Part shown: positions 7,568 to 15,386 of the stretch, piece after piece
How positions within the stretch are numbered: position 1 is the first letter of the stretch
How the letters are laid out: the number at the start of each line of letters is the position of its first letter
NCBI GenBank assembly: GCA_937958185.1
Contig: CALFFN010000011.1
Span: 1-21,713, forward strand
From: an uncultured Neglectibacter sp.
Lineage (GTDB): Bacteria > Bacillota > Clostridia > Oscillospirales > Acutalibacteraceae
Length of the DNA stretch: 21,713 nt
Direction of reading: 5' to 3'
Program-made: the position numbers and the translations under genes
Notes under the pieces: generated by a model
The model's input: only the letters and a program-made list of their open reading frames with translations
Database searches by the model: none
What the model was told of the DNA's origin: nothing

Positions 7568-8008
7568 ATGAATTTGGTTTTCCGAAAAGCGGCAGCGAAG
7601 GACCAGGAGAGGCTGGACGCGGTCATGCTGGTCATCAGCGACGGCAGGGTAAAGGATCGGAAAAAAGCGGCAGAGCTGATAGAGAAGGTGGGAAACGACC
7701 CGCAAAAATATCTGCTTGTAGCGGAGGACACGGAAACAAATACGATTTGCGGCAGCCTGCTGGGCGTGGTGTTCGAGGATATCTGCGGCGACTGCAGGCC
7801 TATTCTTCTGGTGGAGAATGTGGCGGTGCTGGAAAGCTATCAGGGCAGGGGCGTGGGCAGAGCCATGTTTGAGGAAATCGAGCGCTGGGGACGGGAACAG
7901 AACTGCCACTATGAAATCCTGGTTTCAGGAATGCAGAGGGTGGGCGCCCACAAATTTTATCAGGCACTGGGCTTTGAGGAAGTCAAGGGCTTCAAAAAAT
8001 ATCTTTAG
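7568..8008 (+). CDS. GNAT-family N-acetyltransferase
   Basis: This is a small predicted acetyl-CoA-dependent acetyltransferase (146 residues, one GNAT domain). The acetyl-CoA pyrophosphate loop is QGRGVGRAM at 92-100, preceded by the strand ILLVENVAVLE. The C-terminal FYQALGFEEVKGFKKYL is the typical GNAT ending. The substrate is unknown. The ATG at 7568 is chosen because AAAGGGG (7554-7560) lies 7 nt upstream; an in-frame ATG at 7472 lies inside the repeat tract and would add 32 residues with no family match. The gene lies between rsmG and noc, which are usually adjacent in Firmicutes, so it looks like a lineage-specific insertion. Confidence 0.85.
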   Translation: MNLVFRKAAAKDQERLDAVMLVISDGRVKDRKKAAELIEKVGNDPQKYLLVAEDTETNTICGSLLGVVFEDICGDCRPILLVENVAVLESYQGRGVGRAMFEEIERWGREQNCHYEILVSGMQRVGAHKFYQALGFEEVKGFKKYL

Positions 8009-8018
8009 AGAGCGAAAG

Positions 8019-8083
8019 AAGCGCAGAAAAATTTTTTGAAAAAATAAATTTTCGCCGACGCGTTTCTACAAAAAACTGCGCTT
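8019..8083. repeat. Long imperfect inverted repeat upstream of noc
   Basis: AAGCGCAG (8019-8026) pairs perfectly with CTGCGCTT (8076-8083). After a five-A bulge, TTTTTTG (8032-8038) pairs with CAAAAAA (8069-8075). This gives 15 bp of stem around an AT-rich loop. No T-run follows the 3' arm, so it is not a normal terminator. It lies 95 bp before the chosen noc start. Confidence 0.65.
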
Positions 8084-8178
8084 GAGAGGTGTATACTTGG
8101 GTCACACGAAGGGCGGATACGCTTTCCGTGCAGAGGAAGCATGAGGACAAGCTGGATAACGGAGACGGAGGCAGGCAG

Positions 8179-8976
8179 ATGTTTTCCAAAGATAAGCTGA
8201 AATTGATGCGGCTGCCGGTTTCCAAAATTCAGCCCAATCCCTCCCAGCCCCGGAAAGAATTTGGCGCGGACGAGCTTCAAAGCCTGGCGCAGAGCATTCG
8301 GGAAAACGGGCTGCTGCAGCCCGTCACCGTGCGGAAGGAATCCGGCGTCTATTATCTGGTGGCAGGGGAGCGCCGGCTGCGCGCCTGCAGGCTGGCAGGG
8401 CTGCCCAGCATTCCCGCGCTGCTCATGGACTGCGAGCAGGAAGACAGCGCCGTGCTGGCGCTTTTGGAAAACCTGCAGCGGAAAGACCTGCAAATGTTCG
8501 AGCAGGCAAACGCCATTGTGAATCTCCTGCGGGAATGGCAGATCACCCAGCAGGAAGCCGCAAGGAAGCTTGGCATGAGCCAGTCTTACCTTGCCAACAA
8601 AATACGGCTCTTAAAGCTCAGCCCGGAGGAGCAGGAAGAAATTCTGGAGCATGGGCTGACGGAGCGCCACGCCAGGGCGCTGCTGCGTATCGACGACATG
8701 ACCCTGCGGCAGCGGGTGCTGCGCACCGTCATTGACAAAAAGCTGAACGTGACAAAAACGGAAGAGCTGGTGGCAGCCGTTCTCAAACCAAAGCAGATAA
8801 GAGGAAAAGCCCGGCGCACCTTTGTGGCAAAGGATATCCGGCTTTTCATCAATACCATAGACCACGCGGTGGACGCCATGAAAACCGCCGGGATAGAAGC
8901 ACAGTCGGAGAAAAAAGAGACCGAGGAGTACATCGAATGCACGGTGCGTATCCCAAAGCTCGCAAGAGCAACCTAA
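8179..8976 (+). CDS. noc: Nucleoid occlusion protein Noc (ParB-family CTPase)
   Basis: Noc is a ParB paralogue that binds scattered chromosome sites and the membrane to block division over the nucleoid. It has 265 residues: ParB N-terminal CTP-binding domain with GERRLRA at 63-69 and the ENLQRKDL box near 87, then a central helix-turn-helix. The four positions known to switch ParB to Noc specificity (Caulobacter ParB 173, 179, 184, 201) are Gln125, Lys131, Lys136 and Arg153 here, exactly the Noc set. The N-terminus before the ParB fold is short (MFSKDKLKLMRLP), and I cannot say whether it forms the membrane-binding helix. GGAGG (8167-8171) is 7 nt before the ATG; an in-frame GTG at 8089 lacks a ribosome site. 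A strong terminator follows, so parA is probably transcribed separately. Confidence 0.9.
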   Translation: MFSKDKLKLMRLPVSKIQPNPSQPRKEFGADELQSLAQSIRENGLLQPVTVRKESGVYYLVAGERRLRACRLAGLPSIPALLMDCEQEDSAVLALLENLQRKDLQMFEQANAIVNLLREWQITQQEAARKLGMSQSYLANKIRLLKLSPEEQEEILEHGLTERHARALLRIDDMTLRQRVLRTVIDKKLNVTKTEELVAAVLKPKQIRGKARRTFVAKDIRLFINTIDHAVDAMKTAGIEAQSEKKETEEYIECTVRIPKLARAT

Positions 8977-9024
8977 CACAGCGTACAAGTTTTAACCCAT
9001 TCCCTTATTCATTTCCCACAAGAG

Positions 9025-9060
9025 AAGACGGTCGGTGTTACAGCCGACCGTCTTTTCTTG
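9025..9060 (+). terminator. Rho-independent terminator after noc
   Basis: A perfect 11-bp stem (aagacggtcgg at 9025-9035 with ccgaccgtctt at 9044-9054) has an 8-nt loop. It is followed by a T-rich tract (ttcttgcttttc). Confidence 0.88.
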
Positions 9061-9072
9061 CTTTTCTCGGAA

Positions 9073-9088
9073 TGTTTCATGTGAAACA
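9073..9088. promoter_or_regulatory. parS: Near-consensus parS site between noc and parA
   Basis: TGTTTCATGTGAAACA differs from the perfect parS palindrome TGTTTCACGTGAAACA at one central base (T for C). The outer arms are perfect and extend by one more pair (9072/9089). It lies about 180 bp before parA. A perfect 10-bp palindrome, ctgacgtcag, follows at 9121-9130. Confidence 0.75.
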
Positions 9089-9269
9089 TGGAAAACTGAA
9101 ATTTGCAGGGATACGTTTCACTGACGTCAGAACCGGCAAATTAAATTTTGCGAAAACTGCCGTTTCTTCTTCCATTCCCGGAGAATTTATGATATGATAG
9201 GAAACAGTAAATCTTATAGGAGGCAGACGCCGAAAGGCGGAAAGGCTTCCGGGAGGGAAAGGAGTTCCC

Positions 9270-10034
9270 ATGGGAAAGGTTATCGCGATCGCAAACCAAA
9301 AAGGCGGTGTGGGAAAAACCACTACGGCAGTGAGCCTGGCGGCAGCGCTGGGCGATAAGGGAAAAAAGGTGCTGCTTGCCGACGCTGACCCGCAGGGCAA
9401 TACCACCAGCGGCGTGGGTGTGGACCGCCGCACCTGCATTTTGAGCATCTACGAGGTCATGATCGGCGGGGAAAAGGCGAAAAGCGCCATTGTAAAAACC
9501 GCCTTCAAGAATCTGGACCTGCTACCCTCCAGCATTGATCTGGCAGCGGCGGAGATAGAGCTTGCCGGGAAGGAGAACCGGGAAGACACGCTGAAAAGCG
9601 CCCTGGCGTCTGTTCGGACGGAATACGACTTTATTTTGATCGACTGTCCCCCGTCCCTGGGGCTGATCACCACCAATGCCTTAAATGCTGCGGACACGAT
9701 TTTGATCCCCATTCAGTGTGAATACTATGCGCTGGAGGGGCTTTCCCAGCTGATGAACACCGTGCGCAGGGTAAAGCGCCAGTACAACGACCGGCTGGAT
9801 ATCGAAGGCGTGCTGCTGACCATGTATGACGGGCGGCTGAACCTGACCCAGCAGGTGGTGGAGGAAGTGAAGAAATACTTCCCCCGGAAGGTGTTCAAAA
9901 CGGTGATCCCCCGGACGGTGCGCCTGTCGGAAGCCCCCGGCTTCGGGCAGCCTGTGCTGTATTACGACCGCTCCTCCAAGGGCGCGGAAGCCTATGGGGA
10001 GCTGGCGATAGAAGTGCTGAAAAACAACAAGTAA
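9270..10034 (+). CDS. parA: Chromosome partitioning ATPase ParA (Soj)
   Basis: ParA/Soj is a nucleoid-bound dimerising ATPase that works with ParB-parS in origin segregation, and in B. subtilis also controls DnaA. It has 254 residues, the size of chromosomal ParA without the N-terminal helix-turn-helix of plasmid types. The deviant Walker A is KGGVGKTT at 11-18 with the signature Lys11 and catalytic Lys16. Asp40 lies in DADPQGN and Walker B is FILIDCPP at 121-128. AAAGGAG (9258-9264) is 5 nt before the ATG and sits in the loop of a small hairpin (gggaa 9255-9259 with ttccc 9265-9269). A second AGGAGG at 9218-9223 has no start codon near it. A TATGAT at 9193-9198 could be a -10 element, but I see no good -35. 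parB follows after 67 bp. Confidence 0.97.
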   Translation: MGKVIAIANQKGGVGKTTTAVSLAAALGDKGKKVLLADADPQGNTTSGVGVDRRTCILSIYEVMIGGEKAKSAIVKTAFKNLDLLPSSIDLAAAEIELAGKENREDTLKSALASVRTEYDFILIDCPPSLGLITTNALNAADTILIPIQCEYYALEGLSQLMNTVRRVKRQYNDRLDIEGVLLTMYDGRLNLTQQVVEEVKKYFPRKVFKTVIPRTVRLSEAPGFGQPVLYYDRSSKGAEAYGELAIEVLKNNK

Positions 10035-10101
10035 CAGATCAAGACTATAAATTCAAACTGAGAGATAGAAAAAAGCTTGGGACGGGAAAGGTGTTGTCAC
10101 G

Positions 10102-10962
10102 ATGAAAAAGCGAGGACTGGGAAAAGGGCTGGACGCCATTTTTGCTGAGAACAGCCTGGAAAGCTCCGAGGGCGCGGTGACCATTAAAATCAGTGAAATC
10201 GAGCCGAACCGGGAGCAGCCAAGAAAGGAATTTGACAGCGCCGCGCTGTCCGAGCTGGCAGACTCCATTTCCCAGCACGGCGTGCTGCAGCCGCTGCTGC
10301 TGCGCCCCATTGTCAGCGGAGGCTATCGTATTGTGGCTGGTGAGCGCCGCTGGCGCGCCGCCCGCATGGCGGGTCTGTCGGAGGTTCCGGCAGTGGTGCG
10401 GGAAATGACCGATACGGAGGAAATGCTTTTCGCGCTGATCGAAAATTTGCAGCGCGAGGATCTGACCCCGTTGGAGGAAGCCAGAGGCTACAAGACCCTG
10501 ATCGACACCCAGGGCTTTACACAGGAGGAAGTCTCCCAAACGGTGGGGAAATCCCGCCCGGCGGTGACCAATGCCCTGCGGCTTTTGAATCTGCCGGAGG
10601 ACATTCAGGAAATGCTGGAAAAGGGAGAGCTTTCTGCAGGTCACGCCAGAACGCTTTTGAGCTTCAAGACCCCGGAGGATATGCGGCAGGGCGCGCAAAA
10701 GGCTATGAAGGGCGCTTCCGTGCGGGAGCTGGAAGCCATGGCAAAGCGGCTGGGAGAAAAGAAAGCTTCCGGCGAAAAGTCCCCCAGCCGGGGGAAAAAC
10801 CAATACTATGAGGAAGCCCAGCTTGCCGTGGGCGAGTACCTTGGGCGCAGGGTCAAGGTGAGCGGTACAAAGAAAAAAGGCACGTTGCAAATCGAATTTT
10901 ACGGCGAAGAGGACCTGCAGAACCTGCTCAGCGAATTGAAGCTTCAGCAGGGTAAGGCGTGA
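10102..10962 (+). CDS. parB: Chromosome partitioning protein ParB (Spo0J)
   Basis: ParB/Spo0J binds parS, loads as a CTP-dependent DNA clamp, recruits SMC and stimulates ParA. It has 286 residues. The N-terminal KRGLGKGLDAIF is the usual ParA-stimulating motif. The CTP-binding box GERRWRAA is at 80-87, ENLQRED at 114-120, and the helix-turn-helix with GKSR at 149-152. The positions that separate ParB from Noc are Arg152, Ala158, Asn163 and Gly180: Arg and Gly as in true ParB, with none of the Noc residues. The C-terminal domain (about 225-286) should dimerise. A GAAAGGTG site (10086-10093) lies 8 nt before the ATG. It is probably cotranscribed with parA. Confidence 0.96.
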   Translation: MKKRGLGKGLDAIFAENSLESSEGAVTIKISEIEPNREQPRKEFDSAALSELADSISQHGVLQPLLLRPIVSGGYRIVAGERRWRAARMAGLSEVPAVVREMTDTEEMLFALIENLQREDLTPLEEARGYKTLIDTQGFTQEEVSQTVGKSRPAVTNALRLLNLPEDIQEMLEKGELSAGHARTLLSFKTPEDMRQGAQKAMKGASVRELEAMAKRLGEKKASGEKSPSRGKNQYYEEAQLAVGEYLGRRVKVSGTKKKGTLQIEFYGEEDLQNLLSELKLQQGKA

Positions 10963-11020
10963 AGCCTGGCATGAAGCCCGGCGTAAGATTTGGCATAAAT
11001 TAGGAAAAGAGGAAAACGAA

Positions 11021-12298
11021 ATGCTGGATATCAAACTGGTTCGGACAAACCCGGAGCTTGTAAAGGAAAACATCAAAAAGAAATTTCAGGACGAAAAGCT
11101 TCCTTTGGTAGACGAGGTGCTGGCGCTGGACGAGCAGTTCCGCGCGTCGAAGGCCAGAGGGGACGAGCTGCGGCAGCAGCGGAACATCATCAGCAAGGAG
11201 ATCGGCAGGCTGATGAAGGAGGGCAAAAAAGGCGAAGCGGAGGAAACGAAGCGCAAGGTGGCGGAAATCGCCGACGAGCTTGCCGCCATGGAACAGAAGG
11301 AAGCGGAGATGACCGAGGAGATCCGCAAGCGCATGATGGTGATCCCCAATATCATTGACGATTCCGTACCCATCGGCAAGGACGACAGCGAAAATGTGGA
11401 GCTGGAGAAGTTCGGCGAGCCCAAAGTGCCGGACTTTGAAGTGCCCTACCACACGGACATTATGGAGAGGGTCAACGGAATTGACCTGGACAGCGCCCGT
11501 CGCACCAGCGGAAACGGCTTCTATTACCTCATGGGCGACATTGCCCGCCTGCATTCCGCCATTCTTTCTTACGCAAGGGATTTCATGATCGACAAGGGCT
11601 TTACCTACTGCGTGCCGCCCTTTATGATCCGCAGCGACGTGGTCACCGGCGTGATGAGCTTTGCGGAAATGGAAAACATGATGTACAAGATCGAGGGGGA
11701 GGACCTGTATCTTATCGGCACCAGTGAGCACAGCATGATCGGCAAGTTCATGGGCAATATTCTGGAGCCGGAAACTTTGCCCAGGACCATGACCAGCTAT
11801 TCCCCCTGCTTCCGCAAGGAGGTGGGCGCCCATGGCATTGAGGAGCGGGGCGTGTACCGTATCCACCAGTTTGAAAAGCAGGAAATGATCGTGGTCTGCG
11901 AGCCGGAGGACAGCATGGACTGGTACCATAAAATGTGGAGCTATACCGTGGAGCTGTTCCGCTCCATGGATATCCCGGTGCGCACGCTGGAATGCTGCTC
12001 CGGCGATCTGGCGGACCTGAAGGTAAAATCCTGCGACGTGGAGGCATGGTCGCCCCGGCAGAAGAAGTATTTCGAGGTGGGCAGCTGCTCCAATCTGGGA
12101 GACGCCCAGGCGCGGCGGCTGGGGATCCGCATCAAGGGCAAGGACGGCAACTATTTTGCCCATACCCTGAACAACACGGTGGTCGCTCCCCCCAGAATGC
12201 TGATCGCTTTCCTGGAAAACAATCTGCAGGCAGACGGCAGTATTAAAATCCCCGAGCCTTTGAGAATGTACATGGGCGGGAAGACAGTGATCCAATAA
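11021..12298 (+). CDS. serS: Seryl-tRNA synthetase (divergent motif set)
   Basis: SerS charges tRNA-Ser and tRNA-Sec with serine in the cytoplasm. The 425 residues show the N-terminal tRNA-binding coiled-coil arm (about 30-105) and a class II catalytic domain: a TSEH motif at 234-237 in the serine-binding region, motif 2 CFRKEVG at 263-269 continuing to YRIHQFEKQE, and motif 3 with Arg392 in PPRMLIAFLEN. Several positions differ from common bacterial SerS: TSEH for the usual TAE(V), EERGVYR for (D)TRGLYR, and TVVAPPR where GLAVGR is usual. The catalytic framework is intact, so I expect an active enzyme of a divergent bacterial clade. The start is supported by GAGGAAAA just upstream. serS next to parB is also known near the origin of other clostridia. 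Confidence 0.94.
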   Translation: MLDIKLVRTNPELVKENIKKKFQDEKLPLVDEVLALDEQFRASKARGDELRQQRNIISKEIGRLMKEGKKGEAEETKRKVAEIADELAAMEQKEAEMTEEIRKRMMVIPNIIDDSVPIGKDDSENVELEKFGEPKVPDFEVPYHTDIMERVNGIDLDSARRTSGNGFYYLMGDIARLHSAILSYARDFMIDKGFTYCVPPFMIRSDVVTGVMSFAEMENMMYKIEGEDLYLIGTSEHSMIGKFMGNILEPETLPRTMTSYSPCFRKEVGAHGIEERGVYRIHQFEKQEMIVVCEPEDSMDWYHKMWSYTVELFRSMDIPVRTLECCSGDLADLKVKSCDVEAWSPRQKKYFEVGSCSNLGDAQARRLGIRIKGKDGNYFAHTLNNTVVAPPRMLIAFLENNLQADGSIKIPEPLRMYMGGKTVIQ

Positions 12299-12330
12299 CA
12301 GTTGTTTTTAGTAAAAAATGATAAAAAGAA

Positions 12331-12360
12331 AAGGCTTCTCCATATCGGAGAAGCCTTTTT
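12331..12360. terminator. Bidirectional terminator between serS and the MFS gene
   Basis: A perfect 11-bp stem (aaggcttctcc at 12331-12341 with ggagaagcctt at 12347-12357) has a 5-nt loop. It has T's after it and an A-rich stretch before it, so it can end both convergent transcripts. Confidence 0.9.
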
Positions 12361-12374
12361 GTATCTCAGAGCCG

Positions 12375-13607
12375 TTATTCCGTTTCGGCTCCTTCCTGAC
12401 GGTCGGTGGCGGCTTTCCGTTTTCCAAAAGAAAGAATAAAGATCAGCGCGCTCAGGCAGTAGGCGGCGGCAATGACGAGATAAAAGGATTTTGCGCCCAT
12501 ACCGTCCAGCACCATGCCGCCGAGCAGATTTCCCAAAATGCCTGCCACAGAGGATACCGAAGCAAACAGCGTTTGGGCGGTAGCCTTTAAGCCGTCGGGC
12601 GCAAGCTCGTAAATATAGTTCAGAGAAGCGCCAATGAACAAGCCGTTGCCCAGACCAAAGAAAGTACAGAACAGCAGCATCAGCCCCAGCCCGTTGGTCA
12701 AAAGCCCAAAGCCCGCGCACTCCACCGCCATCAGCACGGCGGCGCATACAATGAGATTCCGCAGGGGAAACCGGCGGCGGAATTTTGCCATAAGCAGCAG
12801 GAAAGGCACCTCCAGCAGCGCCCGGTATCCCAGAAGAACGCCATACTGCTGGGAGGGGACGCCCACTTCAGCCATAAGATAGGGGATAAAAGAGGATTCC
12901 GAACAGGCGGCAAGATAAAAGAAAAAGGTGAACACCAGAAACATCACATAGCCGCGGCTGTGGAACAGCCTGCCAAGCTCCAGCTTTTCCGCCTTTTCTC
13001 CATCGCCCTTTTTTGGCCTGGCGGCAGGCTCTCTGGCGAAAACCGTCAGCACCACGACAATGATCACCAGCAGCCCGGTGAGCCAGAAGGTGTTTTTCAC
13101 GCCCACATAGGGCAGCAAAAAGGAAATGGCAAAGCTGCTTATTGTAAAGAGCAGCGACCCCACGGAGCGGAGCATTCCATAATTCAGGTGCAGCTCGTTG
13201 CAGTTGCGCACCAGAATGTTTTCGGAAAAGGAGGAGGTGGGGCTCCTGAAAAAGTTCACGAAAGGCAAATACGCGGTAAAAAGAATGGGAGAAAAAGGAA
13301 GCCCGGCAGGGATCAGGGGCGTCAGCGCATAGAGGACACTGGAGGAAATCAACAGGATCATGAAGATTTTCCGCAGGGAGCCGATCCTGTCGCTGACCAT
13401 GCCCCAAAAGGAGACGGAAACAATGCCTACCCCGGAGCTGATGGCGTTCAGCAGCCCCAGCTGGGAAGCGGAAAAGCCCAGCTCCTGCAAATATACGGTC
13501 TGATAGCAGCCCACTGCCCAGGCAAACCAGAACATCCCGCACAACGCCGCCTGATTCAACGCCTGCCTGCTGTTTTGATCGAGCCGGGAAAAAATGCGAC
13601 GTATCAT
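12375..13607 (-). CDS. MFS transporter (MFS_1-like)
   Basis: This is a major facilitator superfamily membrane transporter of 410 residues with about 12 predicted helices. Residues about 190-215 form the charged central cytoplasmic loop between the two six-helix halves. The loop between helices 2 and 3 carries the MFS motif A-like GMVSDRIGSLRK (about 68-79). Overall it resembles the LacY/nucleoside-permease-like MFS_1_like group, but the substrate cannot be assigned. The start ATG (13605-13607) is about 80 nt downstream of a good minus-strand promoter (13685-13713). It is divergent from guaB and shares with it an intergenic region holding a perfect inverted repeat. The 3' end faces serS across a shared terminator. 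Confidence 0.88.
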   Translation of the reverse strand: MIRRIFSRLDQNSRQALNQAALCGMFWFAWAVGCYQTVYLQELGFSASQLGLLNAISSGVGIVSVSFWGMVSDRIGSLRKIFMILLISSSVLYALTPLIPAGLPFSPILFTAYLPFVNFFRSPTSSFSENILVRNCNELHLNYGMLRSVGSLLFTISSFAISFLLPYVGVKNTFWLTGLLVIIVVVLTVFAREPAARPKKGDGEKAEKLELGRLFHSRGYVMFLVFTFFFYLAACSESSFIPYLMAEVGVPSQQYGVLLGYRALLEVPFLLLMAKFRRRFPLRNLIVCAAVLMAVECAGFGLLTNGLGLMLLFCTFFGLGNGLFIGASLNYIYELAPDGLKATAQTLFASVSSVAGILGNLLGGMVLDGMGAKSFYLVIAAAYCLSALIFILSFGKRKAATDRQEGAETE

Positions 13608-13684
13608 AACAAATGCTTCCGCCTCTCGCTTTAATTATCTAATACGGTAATATGTCATAGCGCCAAAGGAATCCTGACGCGGAT

Positions 13685-13713
13685 AGAATAGCGCAAAGGA
13701 GAAGTGCTGTCAA
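13685..13713 (-). promoter_or_regulatory. SigA-type promoter of the MFS gene
   Basis: On the minus strand, TTGACA (13708-13713) is followed by a 17-nt spacer and TATTCT (13685-13690). The -35 box is a perfect consensus. Confidence 0.75.
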
Positions 13714-13715
13714 TA

Positions 13716-13743
13716 GATTTTCCCCAAAAGAAAGGGGAAAATC
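13716..13743. promoter_or_regulatory. Operator-like inverted repeat between divergent promoters
   Basis: GATTTTCCCC (13716-13725) and GGGGAAAATC (13734-13743) are perfect 10-bp arms separated by 8 A-rich bases. The element lies 2 bp upstream of the MFS -35 box and 37 bp upstream of the guaB -35 box. No T-run follows on either strand, so a terminator is unlikely. Confidence 0.55.
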
Positions 13744-13780
13744 GGAAAAATTTTTGTGGGGCGGAAATTGCCGGAAAGGC

Positions 13781-13809
13781 TTGTAAAAGAAAAAAGGCAA
13801 TGATATAAT
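13781..13809 (+). promoter_or_regulatory. SigA-type promoter of guaB with extended -10
   Basis: TTGTAA (13781-13786), a 17-nt spacer and a perfect TATAAT (13804-13809) are present; TGA just before it gives an extended -10 (TGnTATAAT). The leader to the start codon is about 60 nt, too short for a guanine riboswitch. Confidence 0.85.
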
Positions 13810-13878
13810 CAGTGTTTATAAGATACCGGGGAAACCGGACGGAAAACGGAAAAATTTAAGAGAAAGTGAGTTGTGGTT

Positions 13879-15357
13879 ATGCTGGACATGGAGTACAAGG
13901 ACAAATTTGTAAAAGAAGGTCTGACCTACGACGACGTTCTGCTGATCCCGGCAGAATCTCATGTGCTGCCTGCGGAAGCGGACCTTTCCACGAGCCTGAC
14001 GAAACAGATTCGCCTGAACACCCCGATCATGACTGCCGCCATGGATACCGTAACGGAAGCGGATATGGCGATCGCCATGGCGCGGGAGGGCGGCATTGGC
14101 ATTATCCACAAGAATATGAGCATCGAAGCGCAGGCAGATCAGGTGGACCGGGTCAAGCGCTCGGAAAACGGCGTCATTGTAAACCCCTTCTTCCTTGCCC
14201 CGGAGAATCTGGTGCGAGAAGCGGACGAGATCATGGGGCGCTTCAAAATTTCCGGCGTGCCCATCTGCGAGGACGGCGTGCTGGTGGGAATTATCACCAA
14301 CCGCGATATGCGCTTCATGGAGGGTGATGACTTCAATCAGCCGATCCGCAACGTCATGACCAGGGAAAACCTTGTTACCGCCCCTGTGGGCACTACCATG
14401 GAGGAAGCACAGGAAATTTTGAGAAAACACAAAATCGAAAAGCTGCCCATCGTAGACAGCCAGATGCGCCTCAAGGGGCTTATCACCATCAAGGATATCG
14501 AGAAAGCGGTACGGTACCCCAATTCCGCCAGAGACGAAAAGGGCCGCCTGCTCTGCGGCGCAGCCCTCGGCGCGACAAAAGACGTGCTGGAGCGCGCGGC
14601 GGCGCTGATCGAAGCGCAGGTAGACGTGGTGGTGCTGGACTCTGCCCACGGGCACAACAGCGGCGTGCTGGAGGCTGTGGCAAAGGTAAAGAAGGCATAT
14701 CCCAACCTGCAGGTCATAGCCGGGAACATTGCCACCGCCGAGGGCGCAAAGGCGCTGATCGACGCCGGCGCCGACTGTGTCAAGGTGGGCATCGGACCCG
14801 GCTCTATCTGCACCACCCGCGTGGTCGCCGGGATCGGCGTGCCCCAGGTCACCGCCGTGTTCGACGCGGCGACGGAAGCGGCAAAGCACGGGATCCCTGT
14901 CATCGCGGACGGCGGAATCAAGTACAGCGGCGATATCGTAAAGGCGCTGGCTGCCGGGGCGAACGTGGTCATGCTGGGCTCCATGGTGGCAGGCTGTAAG
15001 GAAGCCCCCGGCGAGTACGAGCTGTACCAGGGGCGGCAGTTCAAGGTCTATCGCGGCATGGGCAGCCTGGGCGCCATGGGCAAGGGCAGCAGCGACCGCT
15101 ATTTCCAGGGCGAGCAGAAGAAGTTCGTTCCCGAGGGCGTGGAGGGCAGGGTGCCCTATAAGGGACCTCTGGCGGACACCATCTTCCAGCTGCTGGGCGG
15201 CTTGCGCTCCGGCATGGGATACACAGGCTGCAGGGACATTCAGGAGCTGCACAGCAAGGCGCAGTTCGTGCGTATCACCGGCGCGGGGCTGAAGGAAAGC
15301 CACCCCCACGATATTCAGATCACCAAGGAAGCCCCCAACTATTCGATCCATTCTTAA
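13879..15357 (+). CDS. guaB: Inosine-5'-monophosphate dehydrogenase
   Basis: GuaB oxidises IMP to XMP with NAD+, the committed step to GMP. It is a cytoplasmic TIM-barrel enzyme. With the ATG at 13879 it has 492 residues. Two CBS domains (about 95-150 and 155-210) interrupt the barrel. The catalytic loop GIGPGSICTTR carries Cys311 and the mobile flap carries Arg407-Tyr408 (RYFQ). The C-terminal GGLRSGMGYTG is typical of IMPDH. The ATG at 13879 is preferred over the in-frame GTG at 13873, because the AAAGTGAG stretch (13864-13870) is 8 nt before the ATG but only 2 nt before the GTG; an ATG at 13888 is also possible. Transcribed alone from its own promoter. Confidence 0.97.
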   Translation: MLDMEYKDKFVKEGLTYDDVLLIPAESHVLPAEADLSTSLTKQIRLNTPIMTAAMDTVTEADMAIAMAREGGIGIIHKNMSIEAQADQVDRVKRSENGVIVNPFFLAPENLVREADEIMGRFKISGVPICEDGVLVGIITNRDMRFMEGDDFNQPIRNVMTRENLVTAPVGTTMEEAQEILRKHKIEKLPIVDSQMRLKGLITIKDIEKAVRYPNSARDEKGRLLCGAALGATKDVLERAAALIEAQVDVVVLDSAHGHNSGVLEAVAKVKKAYPNLQVIAGNIATAEGAKALIDAGADCVKVGIGPGSICTTRVVAGIGVPQVTAVFDAATEAAKHGIPVIADGGIKYSGDIVKALAAGANVVMLGSMVAGCKEAPGEYELYQGRQFKVYRGMGSLGAMGKGSSDRYFQGEQKKFVPEGVEGRVPYKGPLADTIFQLLGGLRSGMGYTGCRDIQELHSKAQFVRITGAGLKESHPHDIQITKEAPNYSIHS

Positions 15358-15386
15358 AAAGCGGAAGAGGATTCAGGCGGCAAATG

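Noticed and set aside
13810..13878. Possible guanine riboswitch upstream of guaB
   Set aside because: The leader is only about 60 nt and shows no purine-riboswitch core.
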